Positions 58,854 to 64,000 of a stretch of 64,000 nucleotides of DNA are shown here, piece by piece. The DNA comes from Parachlorella kessleri (taxonomy: Eukaryota; Chlorophyta; Trebouxiophyceae; Chlorellales; Chlorellaceae). The notes below the pieces were generated by a model. That model did no database searches. It saw only the letters and a program-made list of their open reading frames with translations, and had not been told where the DNA came from. The number at the start of each line of letters is the position of its first letter. The first letter of the stretch is position 1. Where the stretch lies: positions 41,841 to 105,840 of the forward strand of contig BBXU01002282.1 of assembly GCA_001598975.1 (NCBI GenBank). Direction: 5' to 3'. Made by a program: the position numbers and the translations under genes.

Positions 58854-61800
58854 TCAAGCTGTCTCAACCGCTGCCTCCCCCACACTGGTGTCCACCACGG
58901 CTTTGCCCCTCATCCCTAGCGCTGAAACGGCAGGTGCCCCGGGTGCGGCAGGCATCAATTGCTGCAGGGCGCGGCCCCGCCCCATGATGAAGCCTCTCGT
59001 GCCATCTGGGTTAATTGGCTGCCTCAGGCCCCCCAAGAACAGCACCGCACCATGCTGCTTCCCCTGCTGCAGCAGCTGCTGAAGGGGGTGGGGATGCTGT
59101 TGGTGATGCGGTGGATGCTGTGGCACCCCTTCTGTCGCCGAGCCGCCCTCGGAACCATGCTCGCTTGCATCAGAGGCGCCGCCGTTGCCTGCTGTGCTGT
59201 GCTGTGCCTGCTGTGCTGCTCGGGCGCTGGCGCCGCTGGCCCAGCTGGCGTAGTCCTTGCGCCGCCTGCCGGTCTCCCACTCGTGGTGCTTCTTGTTCTG
59301 GTGGCCCCCCTGGGGCTTGCCGTGTTGCTGCTCCTGCTGCTGCTGCAGGTCGTGGTTGTGAGGGTGCTGATGCTGGCCCGCCGGCTGGATGGCCTGGTGG
59401 TGGTGGTGCTGCTGCTGCTCCTGCTGCTGGTGTACGTGGGGACCGTCATGGGGTTGATGTTGCTGGTAGCGGGGGGCGAAGGGGCGCTCTTCGTGATGGT
59501 GCTGCGTGTAGCGGACGTCTTGAGAGCCGTTTTGTAGGCTATGGGTCTGCTGGTGGGACAGCACAGAGTGGGGGTTGGGATAGCCGCCCAAGCCCTGTCC
59601 ATTCGGCGCCTGCTGCTGCTGCTGCTGTTGTGGAGGCTGACTTTTTGCTTGACCCGGTGGAGGGGGCGCCGCCGTAGGTGGTGGTGGGGGCAATGCATGT
59701 GACAGCCCCGCATGCGCCACCGCGGCCGCATTGCCAAAGCCGGGGGGTGGGCCCTCGCAGGCATGGTGCACAACCAGGGGTGGCTCGGAGCCGTGTGACG
59801 CGGCAGCAGCGCCGGCGCCCGGATTACCTGGCCCTACTGCGCCCGCATTTGTGGCCCCTGGCGCCGAGGCGTGCCTCTCATCAGAGCTTGCCAGATGCTG
59901 GACCTCCTGCTGCACCTGCTGCGAATGCTGTGCATGGTGCGGCGCAGCGGCAGCCAGCTGCTCCAGAATATGCAGGCTCTTCCAGCCCCCCACCTCAACT
60001 GGTGCCGCCTCCTCTGCTGGGCCCTCGCTACCCTGCAGGCCGCCTGCTGGCGCTGACTGTGCTAGCACTGCTGGTTTTGGCGCAGGCGCCGGCCAGGGCA
60101 CTGCGTCGGCGCTCAGGCTGCTGAGGTACTCCTCGTGCTGCCCATGCTGCGGCTGCTGCCCCACATGGTCTTGCGGGTGCACCACACGTTGCAATGGCTC
60201 CCCCACAGACAGTGGCTGTAGCCCCTGTGGCGCCAGCAACGGTGCGTGCGGCTGCGTCGGCCGCAGGCCGGGCGCCAGCCCGGCCGCGGCCGCCTGCTGC
60301 TGTAGCTGCTGCGGCAGCAGCGCCAGCTGCGCCTGCTGCATGATGCCCAGGCTGACCCAGCCTTCAGCGGCCGCCCCGGGGGGCAGCGGAGCCAGCTGCT
60401 GCACAGCTGGCTGCTGCTGCTGCTGCTGTTGCTGGCGTCGGTCTTGCTGGCGCTGCTGCTGGTGGGGCTGCACCGGCGGGAGCGGCACCAAGGGTGGCGC
60501 TCCTGCTGGCGGTGGCGGGGGTGCTTTGCCTGCTGGCAGTGGCGGCGGCGGCAATACGAGGGCTGCTGCTGGCGGCGCTGAGGTAGGCGCCAGAGCGACA
60601 GCACTTGCTGCTGGCGTGGCAGGCGCCGCAGCGACCGCCAACTCAACACCCTGCTTTGACACTTCTGGCTGCTGCTGCTGTGGAGTCAGTGGCTGCTGCT
60701 GCTGCTGCCGTCGTGGCTGCTGGGCCTGCTGAGAGTTCGGCGCATGCTGAGCAGCCTGCTGCTTGGCTTTGCCGCGCGCTGGGGCCTGGCGCAGCAGCGG
60801 CCTCACCCGCAGCCCGGTTCGCCTGAGAGTAGGTAGGTGACAAAACACACAAACTGTCAGCCCTAGCAGGCTAAGAAAGTTCTCCAGCAGGGCGAGCACT
60901 GTGTGGCTGTGGTGGGGTCATGCAGCCTGCCCCGGACAGGCGCCTATGCACTCCAATGCAGTACACAGAGTTTACGGGAAAGTGAAGTGATGAATGGGAC
61001 CCCTGCCAAACAGGAACGCAGCGGCAAATAGCAAGCAAGCAAGCATGGCACGTTCCTTATCACCTAATTGTGTCTGCCAGCTTTCACTCTGGCGGCTCTG
61101 AGTCGCAACTGCTGCTTGATGACAGCATATCGTGAACTGCACCATGCTCTCACCAGTTGGTGGTGTCGTTGAGCGTCTCCACCGCCCTCTGGGCCTCCTG
61201 GGGAGTCGTGTACTCAACCAGGGCATACGTCTGCAGCAGCGCACAGCATGCAGAGCATGCAGAGCAGGGCGGTTAAGCAGGTGTGTGTGCTCTTGGAAGC
61301 CTGCACGCCAGGCGATCGTCTTGCCGAGGCAGCTTGCACTATTGGGGCATGTAGTGCGCGGAGGAGTGTGTCATTGGTGATGAGGTAGTCAGGGCAGTGG
61401 CTGACCCACAGCAGGCACAAAAGCAAACGTAGTGGCGGGCGGTGCTTGTTTCCGTAGGCGGAACTAAGCACCACCAACATGCCCCTGCCAGGTGTTGGAA
61501 CCATTTTGCAAGGAAGAAAAGCCCCACGCTGCGAAGACCCTTGGAAAGCAGCAGCTACCTCTCACTACAGAAATCACTGCCCAGCCCACCCACTTGCTCC
61601 TGGAACAAGGGCCGCCTCGCCGGAGAGACCGTTAGTCAGCCAGCAGCTCTCTCCCACCTCACCGCCACACCCCGCCCCCTTGCCTTCACCCACCTTGTTG
61701 CTGAAGGCCACCTCGCTACGCAGGCCCTTGGTCAGCAGGGGCTCCGGCTGGTCGGGCTTGCGGATGCGAACCATCGCCACCTCGCCCGCGGCACCAAACA

Positions 61801-63892
61801 TGCCCATCACCATCTCTGCACACAGGTACGCAAGACAAGTAAGTGGACAAGGGCGGGTGAGCAGGCGGCCAGCATCTGGCGGCCCCTTTTGTGGGGGCAG
61901 CATAAGAGCCTGAAACACCCCGCACACCAGCCCTGCACATAGGGGACGTACAGGGCGCATGCAGAGTAGGGTGAGAGCGGTCAGCCAGCTCATGGCGGCC
62001 CCTCTCAGGGAGAAAGAAAGGCCGAACAGCCTCCACTTCTTGAGCACAACAGGGTCCAGACTTGTGGCATCCACAACCAGAGACACGTCCCCCGCCTGAC
62101 CATTTCCTTGCATTCGCAGCAAGCAGCTGTGCCAAGCCCCACACGGCTAGCTTCAACAGCAGAGGGTTCGCTACTGTTGCACAGCAACAGACCACAGCCG
62201 CTTCGCACTCACCAATGGTGGGCTTCTCGGGAAGGTTGTCTGCAATCACAGTGCACAGCCTCACAGCATCCAGGTCCACGTCTGGCAGTGGCGCCCGCCG
62301 CCTGCACAGTTGCAACAACAGCAAACAGGGCGAACCTCAAGCACCCTTCTCTCCGCCAGTCCACGCCATGCCCAACCTTGGTTTGTCGACCCTCGCAGTA
62401 AGTAGGGGTTTGGCAATCTTCATTGACCCCGGAAACTAGAAGTGGATTCCCGGTGCTGTGCTCGTGTGCTGTGCACGCTTGGCACGGCTGCAAACATCCT
62501 ACCACATGCCTTGGCCAATCTACTCTCCCTGATCACCTCGCCTCCAGCGGCGGCGGCAGTACAGCTACAGTACAGCTGGAGGGACGTCAACCCACCTCAC
62601 GCGCTGGCCGTCTGCCGAGACCTCCAGCTGCTGCGACTGCCGCAGCGCCTCGGCGACCACCTTGAGCTTGCGGCTCAGCTTCTTCATCTTGTTGAAGCTG
62701 CCGACCACCTTAACGGGCACTGCAGCAGCGGGCACAGCAGCGGGGCATGCCGCTTAGTGAGGAAGATTCATAAGGGCCTCGCATGACCGCCTTTCGCCCT
62801 CCTTCGCTAACTAGGAGGCGTGCCAAGCCTGTATTTGCAGGATGGTTAGCCCTGCCTACCAGCCTCCAAACCCAATGGGAGGACCAAGCCTGACTTGACC
62901 TTGCGCACACCGCCCATGCCCACCACTCGTGTGGACTTGCAGTGTACATGCCCACGCCGAGCTACAGCGCATGGCAGCATTGCACACTGTTCTCATGGCC
63001 AGAGATCAGGAGTCCTTACGCACCCCAGCCCTCGGGGTTGCTCCGGACTTGCTTGATGAGGAAGTCGTCGGTGGGCAGGTTGGCGTCCGAGAAGTAAAAC
63101 TCCACTTGCCGCACTATCTCTGCCTCCAGCTCCGCCTGAGCCCTGCGCTGCGCTTCCTCAGGCTGCCCTGCTGCGGGCGGTTGAGCCACAGCAGCGCCGG
63201 TGCTCTGCCGGCTTGCATTGGGCTGGGCTTCTGTATGGGGGCTGTCGCCGGCTGGTGCTTGCAGAGCCGCTGCAGGGCCAGCCCCTGGCTGCTCAGCCCC
63301 TGCACTGACAGGGGTCACGCCAGCTGCCCCTTGCAGCCACATGGCGCCAACAGCGGCAGCCCCAGGTGCTTGCCCGTCGTGCTGCCGCCGCTGCCCCTCT
63401 ACCCCTGCTGCAGAGGCTTCTGGTGCCCTGCCTAGCTGGTCTATGTCCCTGGATGGCGGCCCTTCCGTCTCAGTTGCGGGCGCCTCGGCGGCCTCACTGG
63501 CGGTGCCAGCCTGGCACCCGCCACCTGCCAGCCCTGCGGCTTGTGCTTCAAGCTGCGGGGCACGCAGGCTTGTACCCTGCAAGGGTTGGGCACTCCAAGC
63601 ACGTTCACAGATACAACCTTCCTTGGGTATGGCCTTGACTAGCCGTCCTGGCTAGACCCACGATTCTTGGCAAAGCTTTGCCAACGGTGGGCAATAATGA
63701 CGCGAAGTACAGTCCACCAACATATCTTGTGGGCAGCTTGAAGGCCAGCTGCTCCATCACATACCATCATGCTTCGGGTTACCGGCATGCACAAACCTGA
63801 TCGACTGTCCTGTCCCCACCCAAGTCTAGTACTGCAGTATGTGCCTGCGAAGCAACAGCATCACTTCCGGCACCACCAGTAGCCCCTGCCAT
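58854..63892 (-). CDS. LARP6: La-related protein 6 (LARP6-type RNA-binding protein)
   Basis: Seven exons in exact phase (63797-63892, 63024-63576, 62596-62719, 62213-62301, 61694-61815, 61154-61230, 58854-60822) give 1,009 residues from MAGATGGAGSDAVAS. The La motif spans exons 2-3: EIVRQVEFYFSDANLPTDDF, LIKQVRSNPEGW, VVGSFNKMKKLSRK, LEVSADGQRVRRR. The adjoining RRM covers exons 4-7: LCTVIADNLPEKPTI, MFGAAGEVAMVRIRKP, TYALVEYTTPQEAQRAVETL, NWRTGLRVR. The long last exon is Gln/His/Pro-rich (poly-Gln, PPPPP, His-rich) and ends with a SUZ-C motif, LRQPINPDGTRGFIMGRGR, which with the La module identifies LARP6. The family binds RNA stem-loops and controls mRNA translation in the cytoplasm. It is longer than most LARP6 proteins because of the low-complexity linker. 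No PAM2 motif was evident. The 5' UTR lies in the last 108 bases of the window. Confidence 0.92.
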
Positions 63893-64000
63893 GCTCACCG
63901 TCAAAACAAAATGAGAACAAGCTACAATGATTCAATAAATGTACCTAAGATCATCCCTGCCGAGATGGGGGAGGTTCATGGGCTAAGTCTGACTAACCGC

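Noticed and set aside
59731..60732. 333-codon + strand Cys/Ala-rich open frame
   Set aside because: Antisense shadow of the LARP6 last exon (CTG/GCA repeats read as Cys/Ala).

Overview
The window is nuclear DNA of a eukaryote, most likely a chlorophyte green alga (possibly Trebouxiophyceae, but I cannot fix the class). Reasons: GC-rich genes split by many short GT-AG introns; long Gln/Ala/Gly-rich low-complexity tracts inside coding exons; TGTAA motifs downstream of two genes (the usual green-algal polyadenylation signal); and plant/algal forms of ATG11, CDCA7 and LARP6. I recognised no bacterial operon, CRISPR array, tRNA or rRNA. Exon coordinates were worked out by hand, mainly by requiring reading phase to carry across each junction; each gene feature spans first to last coding base.

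Layout. 1-13.2 kb (+): 3' part of a large SNF2-family ATPase with a RING finger inserted between the two helicase lobes (Rad5/HLTF type) and an upstream Cys/His-rich domain. 13.2-15.5 kb: intergenic, holding a 147/145-bp inverted repeat. 15.5-19.6 kb (+): complete CDCA7-like zinc-finger gene. 20.1-22.2 kb (+): alpha/beta hydrolase. 22.9-35.1 kb (-): five tandem head-to-tail copies, about 2.6 kb apart, of a four-exon gene with a large unrecognised N-terminal region and a C-terminal BRCT domain. Two copies are visibly broken, one has an internal deletion, two are intact, and all five share an upstream motif. 35.9-38.1 kb (-): ankyrin-repeat protein with an AT-hook; a decayed copy of its 3' end lies inside the BRCT array. 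38.5-47.3 kb (+): ATG11, divergent from the ankyrin gene, with a very long Q/S/A-rich C-terminal exon. 49.1-52.2 kb (-): bZIP transcription factor. 53.6-55.9 kb (+): membrane-anchored PDZ-like protein. 56.6-58.3 kb (-): BTB/POZ protein with an in-frame stop. 58.9-63.9 kb (-): complete LARP6-type RNA-binding protein.

The genes do not form one pathway. Several are chromatin, DNA-repair or nuclear proteins (SNF2/RING, CDCA7, BRCT array, AT-hook/ankyrin, bZIP), but this looks like ordinary neighbourhood rather than a functional cluster. The most novel element is the BRCT array: an actively duplicating and decaying family whose main domain I do not recognise. Other points of interest are duplicated intron/exon boundaries inside ATG11, an apparent excess of GC-AG introns, and the hairpin-forming inverted repeat.
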